In this document: positions 1-10,100 of the stretch, one piece after another | Layout: the number at the start of each line of letters is the position of its first letter | Position numbering within the stretch: position 1 is the stretch's first letter | Assembly (NCBI RefSeq): GCF_947331445.1 | Contig: NZ_CAMZOG010000039.1 | Span: 1 to 40,448, forward strand | DNA: 40,448 nt | Direction: 5' to 3' | Source of the DNA: Parendozoicomonas sp. Alg238-R29 | GTDB taxonomy: Bacteria; Pseudomonadota; Gammaproteobacteria; Pseudomonadales; Endozoicomonadaceae | Program-made: the position numbers and the translations under genes | The notes under the pieces: model-generated | The model's database searches: none | Told to the model about the DNA's origin: nothing | Seen by the model: the letters and a program-made list of their open reading frames with translations, nothing else

Positions 1-272
1 GGGCGTGCCGCTCAACGCATTTAAAATATTGGAATGTGCATTATTAGGAAGGTTTTCCTTTCACCTTTGCAAATATTAACTGTTGAGGTTAATTGCTGGT
101 AAAAATAACAAGTCAATAAAAGCAGTTGTAAAAATACGTAATTATTAATAATGCAAAAGTCCGCGGTTCATTTTTGCAATGTCGCTATATGTATACGTCT
201 GTGTATCTATATTCTTATATCAAGTCTGAAAATTGACTTCATTAAATACCTCTCAACAGCCAAGGGTTCTGT
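1..272 (+). promoter_or_regulatory. AT-rich leader upstream of the type I secretion operon
   Basis: No convincing gene lies here; the short open frame beginning at 151 overlaps the exporter start and looks like chance. The stretch is markedly AT-rich compared with the coding sequence that follows, as expected for a promoter region, but I could not choose a single -35/-10 pair with confidence. An AAGGG ribosome-binding sequence at about 262-266, seven bases before the ATG at 273, supports that start for the exporter. Confidence 0.35.
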
Positions 273-2450
273 ATGTCTAATGCTCCAGAAAACCCAGCCG
301 TCAGTCAGGGGACCAGCCAGACACATAATGACGATCACCAGACTCCCACTGGTTTGTTATGTCTGGTTATGCTTCTGCAGTACCTGAAAAAGCCCGCCGA
401 CCCAGAAACCCTGCATCATGAATTCTGCCCAACAGGGCAAGATATGGATGCTATCACCATGGTGCGGGCCGCCAAAAAGCTTGGAGTCAAGGCACGACAA
501 ACGACGATTAAAGCCAAACGCCTAGAAAAGGCTCCTTTTCCAATTATCGCCAAAGGGAAAGATAACAAGTTCTTTATTATTGGAGCTATTAAAGAGGGTG
601 AGGCTCTTGTTCAGCAGCCGGGCAGTCAGCCAGAACAGTTAAAAATTGAGGAACTCTGGGAACGCTGGGATGGCGAAGCCATTCTGATGACCAGCCGGGC
701 CATGATGACTGGCAAGGAACGCAAGTTTGATCTCTCCTGGTTTATTCCGGTGATTGTGAAATATCGCAAGCTGTTTAAAGAAGTTCTGCTTGTCTCCCTG
801 TTTATTCAGTTGTTTGCCCTGGTCACGCCCCTGTTCTTCCAGGTGGTGATGGATAAGGTTCTGGTCAACCGGGGGTTAACAACACTGGACGTTCTTGTGG
901 TGGGGCTGGTGATTATCACGCTCTTTGATATCACCTTGAACGGCCTGCGAACCTATGTCTTTTCCCACACCACCAGTCGGGTGGATGTCGAGCTGGGAGC
1001 GAGGCTGTTTGATCACCTGCTTCGCTTGCCCATATCGTACTTTGGTGCGCGTCCGGTCGGGCAGATTGTTGCCAGGGTGCGGGAATTGGAGAGTATCCGC
1101 TCATTCCTTACCGGTAATGCGTTAACGGTTGTACTGGATCTGTTGTTTACCTTCGTGTTCTTCGCAGTGATGTTCTATTACTCGTCAACACTCACATGGA
1201 TTGTTCTGGGTTCCATTCCGGTTTACATCATTATCTCTGTTCTTATCACCCCAGAACTTCGCGCTCGTACAGAAGAGAAGTTCCAGCGCGGAGCTGTGAA
1301 CCAGGCATTTCTTACCGAATCTGTCACTGGTATGGAAACCCTGAAATCCATGGCGGTGGAACCTCAAATGCGTCAGCGCTGGGAAGAGCAGCTGGCCGGT
1401 TATGTGAAAGCCTCCTTCCGCTCAGTGGTATTGGGTATTTTCGGCAGCCAGTCCGTGCAACTGGTGAGTAAGATCGTCACAGCCCTGCTGTTGTGGAAAG
1501 GCTCCCAACTGGTGATTACTGGACAGTTGAGTGTTGGTCAGCTGATTGCTTTCAATATGCTCTCCGGCCAGGTGGCCATGCCAATTATACGGTTGGCACA
1601 GTTGTGGCAGGATTTCCAGCAGTTCCGTATCTCTCTGGATCGTCTTGGTGATGTACTGAATGTTCCCGGAGAACCACAGCAGAGCCTGAATCGCCCAACA
1701 CTGCCACCGATCAAGGGCGATATTGTTTTTGAAAATGTTCGCTTCCGTTATTCCCCCATTGGCCCCGAAATTCTGCAGGGCGTTGATCTGACCATCCCGG
1801 CCGGGCAGGTGATTGGTGTTGTGGGTCGTTCTGGCTCCGGTAAATCAACGCTGACAAAGCTGATTCAGCGGCTTTATATCCCGGAATATGGTCGGGTGAT
1901 GATAGACGGCAATGATCTGGCACTGCTGGACCCGGCTTGGCTGAGACGACAGGTAGGCGTTGTGTTGCAGGACAGCATCCTGTTCAACCGTTCGGTGAAA
2001 GACAATATCGCCCTGTCTGACCCAACCATGCCGATGGATCATATCATTGCGGCCGCCAAACTGGCTGGTGCCCATGAATTTATCCTGCAACTGACCCACG
2101 GTTATGACACTGAGATTGGTGAACGGGGAGCGGGTCTTTCCGGTGGCCAACGACAACGTATTGCTATTGCGCGTGCGCTGGTCACGAATCCTCGCATTCT
2201 CATCTTCGACGAAGCGACATCCGCTCTCGATTATGAGTCGGAACGGGCTATTCAGGACAATATGAAAGCGATCTGTGCTAACCGTACAGTGATCATCATT
2301 GCCCACCGTCTCTCCACTGTTCGTGGCTGCGACCAGATTGTCACCGTGGAAGATGGCAAGGTGATTGAACAGGGCTCCCACGAGCAGCTCCTGCAGCAGG
2401 GCGGGCGTTACTCGATGCTCTGGTCTGCCCAGATAGGGGAGACAGTCTGA
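273..2450 (+). CDS. Type I secretion ABC exporter, HlyB/RtxB-like, with inactive C39-like domain
   Basis: A 725-aa inner-membrane ATPase-permease that would power one-step export of the RTX protein encoded downstream. Residues about 20-135 resemble the C39-like domain of HlyB-type exporters; the position of the catalytic Cys in true C39 peptidases is Thr (about residue 26), so it should bind substrate rather than cleave a leader. A six-helix membrane domain covers about 150-440. The nucleotide-binding domain has Walker A GRSGSGKST (518-526), signature LSGGQ (622-626), Walker B ILIFDE (Asp646/Glu647) and an IIIAHR switch histidine. Length matches HlyB (about 707 aa) and the sequence is strikingly HlyB-like. 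It overlaps the next gene by one base, indicating translational coupling. An outer-membrane TolC partner is not encoded in the window. Family assignment is secure; the cargo is inferred from adjacency. Confidence 0.95.
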   Translation: MSNAPENPAVSQGTSQTHNDDHQTPTGLLCLVMLLQYLKKPADPETLHHEFCPTGQDMDAITMVRAAKKLGVKARQTTIKAKRLEKAPFPIIAKGKDNKFFIIGAIKEGEALVQQPGSQPEQLKIEELWERWDGEAILMTSRAMMTGKERKFDLSWFIPVIVKYRKLFKEVLLVSLFIQLFALVTPLFFQVVMDKVLVNRGLTTLDVLVVGLVIITLFDITLNGLRTYVFSHTTSRVDVELGARLFDHLLRLPISYFGARPVGQIVARVRELESIRSFLTGNALTVVLDLLFTFVFFAVMFYYSSTLTWIVLGSIPVYIIISVLITPELRARTEEKFQRGAVNQAFLTESVTGMETLKSMAVEPQMRQRWEEQLAGYVKASFRSVVLGIFGSQSVQLVSKIVTALLLWKGSQLVITGQLSVGQLIAFNMLSGQVAMPIIRLAQLWQDFQQFRISLDRLGDVLNVPGEPQQSLNRPTLPPIKGDIVFENVRFRYSPIGPEILQGVDLTIPAGQVIGVVGRSGSGKSTLTKLIQRLYIPEYGRVMIDGNDLALLDPAWLRRQVGVVLQDSILFNRSVKDNIALSDPTMPMDHIIAAAKLAGAHEFILQLTHGYDTEIGERGAGLSGGQRQRIAIARALVTNPRILIFDEATSALDYESERAIQDNMKAICANRTVIIIAHRLSTVRGCDQIVTVEDGKVIEQGSHEQLLQQGGRYSMLWSAQIGETV

Positions 2451-3904
2451 TGTTGGATTTCATGAAAGGCATGGGGGAAACCCTGAAGAAGTATCGTGCT
2501 CTCTGGAAAGCCTCCAAGGAGCACCATGATGCCCAACCTCAGGTGGAGCGTCAGGGCAATGAGCTGGAGTTTCTGCCCGCCGCAGTAGAAATTCTGGAAA
2601 CTCCCGCCTCACCACTGGGGCGCACGGTTTCCATCAGTATTCTTCTACTGTTCATTACCGCCATTGCCTGGGCCTGGTTCGGCAAGATTGATATCGAGGC
2701 CGTGGCCCAGGGGCGCATTATTCCCAAGGGGCAGGTCAAGGTTGTTCAGACCCTGGATATCGGCAAGGTGGAAGAGCTGCTGGTGACGGAAGGCGAGCAT
2801 GTCGAAAAAGGGCAGCCACTGGTCAAGCTGGATCCGACCGAATCAGAAGTGGATGTACAGCAGATCAACTTTGAAATGGTCAATGCCCTGCTGAACAAGT
2901 TGCGCCTGAACCTGCTGCTCTCTGTCCTTGATGATACGGATGTTCAAACCATCCATTACCAGGAAGAGCTGGAGAAGGCTTACCCCGAACTTGGCAGTAA
3001 GGTGTCGCCTGCACAGGTTCTTCTGCAGCAGCAGCTTCTGGGGCGTGATTTGGAAACTTACCGCTCAACAGTCTCCTCTCAGGCTGCACAGGTTCAGCGA
3101 CAGGAGGCGACTATCAAGGCAACCCGTGCCGAGATTACCCGCCTGGAAACCCTGAAGCCGCTGTTTGATGAGCAGGAAAAGTCGATTCGGTCGCTTCTGG
3201 ATAAGGGACACATCTCTCATATCGAATGGCTGGCCTCCAAAGAACAACAGGTTGAAACCAGCCAGAACCTTCTGGTGCAGATGAATCGTCTGGAAGAAGC
3301 CCGGGCTGCGCTTGTTGCCGTTAAAAATGAAGGAATGCGCCTGAACAGAGAGTTCCGTCGTGAGCGCCTCTCCCAGTTACAGGAGTACAGCACCCAGGCC
3401 CATACCTCAGAGCTGACCCTGACCAAAGCCATGGAGCGGGAACAGAACCGTTATCTTCTCGCACCCTCTGATGGAACTGTGCAGCAGCTGCAAGTGCACA
3501 CCGTAGGTGCTGTTGTTCAGTCTGCCCAGACACTGATGATTATTGTTCCCGATGACGCAGTGCTGGAAGTGGAAGCGATGGCTTTGAACAAGGATATCGG
3601 CTTCCTCCATGAAGGTCAGCATGTCGAAATCAAGGTGGAGAGTTTCCCTTACACCCGTTATGGCCTGATAGACGGCGAGCTTCGCCACCTGTCCCGGGAC
3701 TCGGTGGAACAGGAAGGTGTGGGCCGGATTTATCCTATGCGTATCCGCCTGAATACCACCCGCATTCTGGTTGACGACCATTGGGAGAAGCTGCAGCCCG
3801 GCATGGCTGTCACAGCAGAAATCAAAATCGGCAAGCGCCGGGTACTGGAGTACTTTCTCGCGCCTTTCCTGAGATATCAGGATGAGTCCCTGAAAGAACG
3901 ATAG
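2450..3904 (+). CDS. Type I secretion periplasmic adaptor, HlyD family
   Basis: A 484-aa membrane-fusion protein joining the ABC exporter to an outer-membrane channel. One transmembrane helix lies near residues 60-80, followed by the start of the beta-barrel/lipoyl portion (IDIEAVAQGRIIPKG), a long helical hairpin at about 130-320 rich in Gln, Glu and Leu, then the second half-lipoyl motif LLAPSDGTVQQLQVHTVGAV and the C-terminal barrel ending with the family pattern LQPGMAVTAEIKIGKRRVLE. The cytosolic N-terminal tail (about 60 aa) is where HlyD-type adaptors contact substrate. The start ATG shares a base with the exporter stop (TGATG), so the two are cotranscribed and coupled. Function is known for the family; the substrate is inferred to be the RTX protein 200 bases downstream. 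Confidence 0.94.
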   Translation: MLDFMKGMGETLKKYRALWKASKEHHDAQPQVERQGNELEFLPAAVEILETPASPLGRTVSISILLLFITAIAWAWFGKIDIEAVAQGRIIPKGQVKVVQTLDIGKVEELLVTEGEHVEKGQPLVKLDPTESEVDVQQINFEMVNALLNKLRLNLLLSVLDDTDVQTIHYQEELEKAYPELGSKVSPAQVLLQQQLLGRDLETYRSTVSSQAAQVQRQEATIKATRAEITRLETLKPLFDEQEKSIRSLLDKGHISHIEWLASKEQQVETSQNLLVQMNRLEEARAALVAVKNEGMRLNREFRRERLSQLQEYSTQAHTSELTLTKAMEREQNRYLLAPSDGTVQQLQVHTVGAVVQSAQTLMIIVPDDAVLEVEAMALNKDIGFLHEGQHVEIKVESFPYTRYGLIDGELRHLSRDSVEQEGVGRIYPMRIRLNTTRILVDDHWEKLQPGMAVTAEIKIGKRRVLEYFLAPFLRYQDESLKER

Positions 3905-3935
3905 ACGTCGCATGAAGGCCTGAAGATAGCGCAGT

Positions 3936-4041
3936 TATTCAGCAGTTGTCGTGAATTCGTTCTTCTGCGTGCTCTGCTGAATAGGCATAAGCAAGGGAGC
4001 GTTAAGGCCAGGACGGTAACGATCTGACTGTAGCGGTCAGA
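3936..4041 (+). promoter_or_regulatory. Two inverted repeats between adaptor gene and RTX gene
   Basis: The 3905-4105 spacer carries a perfect 10-bp inverted repeat (TATTCAGCAG at 3936-3945, CTGCTGAATA at 3974-3983, 28-base spacing) and a 6-bp stem with 7-base loop (TCTGAC at 4023-4028, GTCAGA at 4036-4041). Neither has a U-run, so they are not classical terminators. They could be an operator, an mRNA-stability element or an attenuator separating exporter from toxin levels; that is inference. Confidence 0.45.
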
Positions 4042-4105
4042 CCCGATAAAACACACATAGGTTCATTCAAACCAAACAGGACAAATGTCCATAGGATTGA
4101 AACGT

Positions 4106-7100
4106 ATGGCTACTCAAAGTAACACCCCATCTCCGGATGATGTTGAAGTACAAAAACTCAACGAACTAGCTGATGTTATCCAGAATGACTTGATGGCTGA
4201 CCTGGTCAAGAGTCTCACAGCACAGCCGGTTGCCAGTGATGAATCTGATCTGGATCCGACAGTGTTGATTGACAAGACGCTGGCCAGGCTGGATGACTAC
4301 CCTCAGGATTCCGAGATGGTGCAGGCTCTGAAAGCCACACTGCAGGATCAGGAGGTCAGGGATGCACTGGCAGCCTATAGTCGTCTATCCCAGGGGAAAG
4401 GTACCCTGGCTGATGTTGAGCTCATGAATAGCAGCACCTCAGCCACAGATTTTGGCAAGGCTGAAGAGAACGCAGCAGAAGGTCTGGAAGAATCCGCTGC
4501 TTCCAATCTGGGTGAGGGTGCCACCGCTGCACTGGAGTATGTTCAGAACAGTCGCATACTGAAAGCGGGTACCTCTTACAGTTTGTCTGTTGCCGGTACC
4601 TCCCTGGCGGCTCTCAAGCACGGGACAACTCTCAGCCGCTCCCGTGGTGCTGCGACGTCTGTGGATGATGCGATTGATGTTAAGGCAGGCAAAGCCGGCC
4701 CGGCTCTCAGTGGTTTAGGGACCGCGACAGGTTTTGCTTTTAGTGCCCTGAGCGTAAAGGCCGGTTTTGAGAGTGTGCAAGAGGGTAATAAAGCGGATGG
4801 TGCCCTGATTATCACCTCCGGTGCCCTGGGTCTGGTCAGTGCCACCTACAAACTGACCGATATTATCGCCACTCGCATTGTTAAGGAAGCGGCTTCTGAG
4901 TCGGCTCAGCAGGTGGCACAGTTCTTTGGTAAAGGCGCGGCCCACGCGGGCGTAACGGCGGGCACAAAACTGTCTAAAGCGGCCGCGGGCTTTGCTATTG
5001 GTGTGGGTTCGGCACTGGCTGTTGCTGCTGGTGGTGTTTCCCTGACCCGCAACGCCATGGCTGCCGACAGAGCCCGTAAAGAGGGGCAGACGGGACAGGC
5101 TGTCATTCTGGGGGTGCAGGCCGGTCTTGACGGTGTGGGTATTGTCCTGGATGTCGCCAGCCTGATTGCGGATTTCCTTCCTGGCCCCGGCTCTGTGATC
5201 TCTACCCTTCTCGATATCGTTAACCTGGGTGTTACCGGTGTGAATATCGGGCTTGGTTTCCTTCTGGAGGCTGTGACCAACAAAGATGCGTTGCAGAGAA
5301 ATGCCTTTGCGGATTACCTGGACTCTTCTGGATTCAAGCAGTATATCGCTACCCTGGGAGACAACTTCCGGGAGATGGGCTACGACAGCCTTGAAGTGAT
5401 CGTTGATACAGACTCCACTGTTGGTGATTTCGGAACCGGTCAAAACCTTAAAGAAAAGGTGAATCGCAAGCTGACCGACAGGGCAGAGCGTTTACCGAAT
5501 TCTGACGACCTCAGACTGGCTATTCTTGACCAGACAACCGAGGGCCACATTCTTGAGGGCAGGAACAACGACGACTACCTGGATGGCGGAAAAGGCAACG
5601 ACAAGCTTTACGGCAATGGTGGCAATGACATCCTTATTGGCGGTGGCGGCAACGACTTCCTGGACGGTGGAGAGGGTAATGACCGCCTGATCCCGGGTCT
5701 GGGGCGAGACAGCTCTGACGGTGGTTCAGGTGACGATGTTATCAACGTCGAAGTAATGAACGATAAAGCGGTCGACGGTGGTGAGGATAAGGATACACTG
5801 GTCACTATCATTAATGACCGGATGATAAAAAGACTGGGGCTGGAAGAGTACTCTGTTGTGACTCACCTGCAGCCTAAGCCCGGTAGAAACTACGGTGCCA
5901 TGGGTCTTGATGTCGATCATGAAGGGTTGGTGCGCCTGCTCAAAAGCAATAAAGCGAACTACTTTGCACCGGATGATCATGGCAATGTTCACAGACAAGT
6001 CAATGATTTCTATCGCAGTGTCTTCAATTACCGCACGAATTTCTCCACAAATTACACCGACGGGAGAATGAGAGACTATCTGAAGGAGAACGAGTTCGTT
6101 CTGATGGATGTCGATCTCTCAAAAGACTGGGCACGTGGCCAGGAAGTTCGCTGGTTAATCCACTACAGTTTTAAGCTGGATGATGTTATCGCGGTTGGCT
6201 ACAGAAAGGATAAACGCTCTTCAAGGCCCACAACCTGGAACTATATGGGGCATGCGGAATATCAAGACAACCCGGCGCACCGTATCACTGAGGCTTTTAA
6301 TAATCAGGATTTCACTGCTGAGGGTGTTCCTGCCGAGCTGGAGAATGTCTACGTATTAGCCCTTTTGTCGAAAATTGGCCTGTATGTTGATGATGGCGAA
6401 TCAGCAACCTTGCCCGAACCAGAAAAAAGAGGCCACTTTGCTCCGACTGCCGATGAGGGAAATCATCAGAAAAACGATTTCTATCGCAGCCTGTTCAGTT
6501 ACCGCACCCATTACTCTACGAACTACCAGGGCCACACCATGGAGGAGTACCTGCGTAGTAATAAGTTTGTTCATTTCGATACTGATTTTTCAAAAGATCG
6601 GCATAGTGGTCAGGAGGTTCGCTGGGACCTGTACTACAGCCATGAACTGGATGACATGATCGCTGCCGGGTACAGGAAGGATACGCGCTCTTCAAGGCCC
6701 AATGACTGGAATTACATAGGTCATGCTGAGTATCAGGAAGATCCGGTAGGCCGTATCCGTGGGGCCTTCGAAAACATGGTGTACTCTGCCGGGACTGTTG
6801 ATCCAGTACTGGGTAATGCCTACAAGCTGGCGTTCCTGTCGAATGTCGGAGGCAGCTTTGGTCAAAACATCAGTGTGAAAAACATTGAAAATGTTTACGG
6901 TAGTGCGCTGTCCGACATTATCCATGGTGATGATAACGACAACGTTCTGAATGGTATGGTCAACACCGTTACCAAGAAAGATGAACTGTATGGTTATGGT
7001 GGTAATGATGTGATTACCATTAACCAGTTTGGTGATAAAGCCGACGGTGGTGAAGGCCACGACACATTAATTGTGAACTCGGACCAGAATTCCCACCTCT

Positions 7101-10100
7101 CATACACAATAGAGGATGGTACCGGCACTATCACAGAGGCAAAAGCCGACAGTAGCGCAGTCTCCTACAAAAACTTTGAAACTCTGGTTATCCGCAAGGA
7201 TGACGTGGATGTGACCGGTAGCTCATCAGACGACACTGTTCAGGTTTCTGGCAAGGATACGACTGTTACCCTGGGTGGCGGTCACGATTCGGTGTATGTG
7301 GCCAAAGTTGATGGGTTGTCCATAGATGGTGGTGCCGGAAGCAACACCCTGGCCTATACCGGTAACGGTACCCTGGAGGTTGATCTGCAGAAGGCAGGGG
7401 ATGGTTCCAATAATATTAAGGCCACCCACATCATCGAAGACGACGATGGCAATAAAACCACGGAAATCACTGAAGGCAAGATCAGCAATATCACGAATAT
7501 TCGTGGCTCAAGCGGCTTTGATACCATCAAAGGTGATGATGAAGCCAACCTGATCAATGGTGGCAGCTTTAGAAACCACCTTGAAGGGCGTGGTGGTGAT
7601 GATACATTCATTATCGACGCTACAAATTCTGCAGAGTTCAACGGTTCGCCTGTCGTTGGCCTGTTTGATGGTGGCGACGGTAATGATACCGTTGATTTTT
7701 CCGGGTTAGGCTACTTGTCTGATCAGCTTGGGGATAAGCCTGGGACGGGGATAAGCAGGATCATTTACACCATGAATATCAATCTAGGGAGTGAATCTGT
7801 TAGTTTGTCGAGATATTCTGTCAGGCACACTATTGATCGACATTACCCTGTAAGGGTGAACCTCCGGGAAGATAAAGATCTATTCACACTGAAAAATGTA
7901 GAAAACATCATTGCACCCGATGGTACCACAGTAAAGCTGCATGCCACGGGAACTGCGAAAGGGATCACTCTGGTTAGCGGAAAGGGTATTGCGCCAACAT
8001 CCTTGGGCCAGTACACATATCGCGATTCTGAATTTGTTAGTCCGGGTTATTATTATGAAATCAAGTCTAACCCATGGACACCCTATGGTGTCGAATTCAA
8101 GGGCACCTATGGTGATGATACGCTGGTTGTTAACTCCCCGGATGCCAGATTCCTTTTCCTTGGTGGTGATGGTAATGACACACTTTCTTTTGCTACATAC
8201 AGCCAAGAAGAAGGAAGTGATAAGGTATTAAAGGTGGCTTTGGGGAGCGCCCCCAGCTACATAGGGAATGCTTACCTTGGAACAAAGAATATCGGGGTCT
8301 TTGATAAGCTTGAGAATGTGGTAGGGCATGCTGGTCGAGATACTCTGCTGGGCAACGATAAGGACAACGTCCTGAATGGCCTGGGTGGTTATAACGTACT
8401 CGAAGGCCGGGGAGGTGACGACATCCTGTCCACAGACGGCACTGGTACCCTGAATGGTGGCAGTGGGGAAGATACCTTCATTATCTCCAAAACTGCACGG
8501 GATGTCAGGATTGTAGATATAGAGGATGACACCAGAGATCGCCTGGTCTTTGATGGCATCGGTCAGGATGAAATCTCCCTAAAGGTTGATATCGCATCTG
8601 CAGCGCCTGCCTTGTTGTTCCAGGGTAAGGATAACAACGGCAATACTATCACCTACGCCCGTTTTGAGCTGGCTGAATCAGCCCGTTCCAATACCAACTG
8701 GGAACCTATTTTTGACCAGATAGTAGCAGGCGTTGGCCGGATTGCTTTTGCTGACGAAAGTGGTGCTGTTTCCTCTTTTTCCCATGAAGAAGACATCCGC
8801 AGCTATCTTTACGACCAGCTGGTTCTGACTGACGACCCTGCTGGTATAACAGATAAGCGTGGCAGAGACATTGAAGTTACAGAACGGCACTCTGAAGGCA
8901 CTGCAGGTGCCGATGTGGTCCGCGTCAAGACCAGGACGCAAGGTCATCACTACGGTACGGGTGGCGATACGTTTATCAACGAATCAACTTTCTGGCAGAG
9001 CTATTATCTTGATAATGGTGGTGTTCTCGATGCCAGGCAGGGCGGTCTAACCCTAGTGGCAGCCAAGGAAGATGGCGCGCACATATCCGTTGTTTTCAAC
9101 GATAAATCAAAGGACTGCGACATCGGTCATCCGGATTATGCCCATAGTAATGCTGTCTATCACCTCTATTTTGAAGGTGGTATTGATATGATCCAGGAAA
9201 TCACTAGCAATACGATCCATACAACAGGAGGGCGCAGGATCCGAATCTATGATATAGATGGTGTCGTCAATTCGGATCAGGTGAAAATTCATTTGGGCGA
9301 TCGGCCTCCCATTAGCTGGGATCTGCTCCAAAATCACAGCCATATTGTTGATGACCTGCTTGATACCCTGGGCGAAAACCATCAAACCATTAATCTGGGG
9401 ACAGACGGGGATGAGACCACATTAGCTTATAATTCTTCTGATTCGTACATTAACCTGGCAGCAAACAATACGCAGTTTCAGGATCACTTCAGTAGAAAGA
9501 ACGCTTTTGTCCATGGTAACGATCAGGATCAGACCTATAAATTTATCGTTAACGGTGTGGATCCAGCGGCAAAAGCTGTCTGGGATGATGGCGGCCATGA
9601 TGTACTGGAGGTATTCAACAGCTATGCCAACGACAATAGACAGCTATTCCGCCGGGTTGGTGACAACCTTGAAATTGTCACGCTAAATCGGTTCAGCGAA
9701 GAGACTATTGATTCAACGACAGGAAAAATACAGGTTCTTGATCACTTCAGGGACGGTGGTGAAAATGCTGTTGAAGAGTTCCGCCTGCAAGATGGGAGTG
9801 AGACGACCACACTCAGCAGCGCGGACATTAGCCAGTTGATTGAAGCAACGGAAGACTTCCTGTCCGGCATTGGTGCAGGCGACATTGGCAAGCTGAATAT
9901 TAGCGAAAACTACAGTTTCCTGAGTCAGTTCGCAGCCCAGGGCAATAATGCCGATGCCATGGCTGAACTGTTCAGCCAGAATAGGCTCAATGCCTTCAAT
10001 GAGCGGATGCGTGATGGCGATCTGGATTTAACCGATGCCTATTCCCATAACACCACTCTGGAGCTGATTAAGGATGCTGATAATAAAGATGTTCTGGCAT

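Noticed and set aside
151-387. 78-aa open frame overlapping the exporter start
   Set aside because: It overlaps the well-supported exporter gene in another frame and has no recognisable features.
4715-5443. 242-aa antisense frame within the RTX gene
   Set aside because: A shadow of the Ala/Gly-rich coding strand, with no ribosome-binding site or family similarity.
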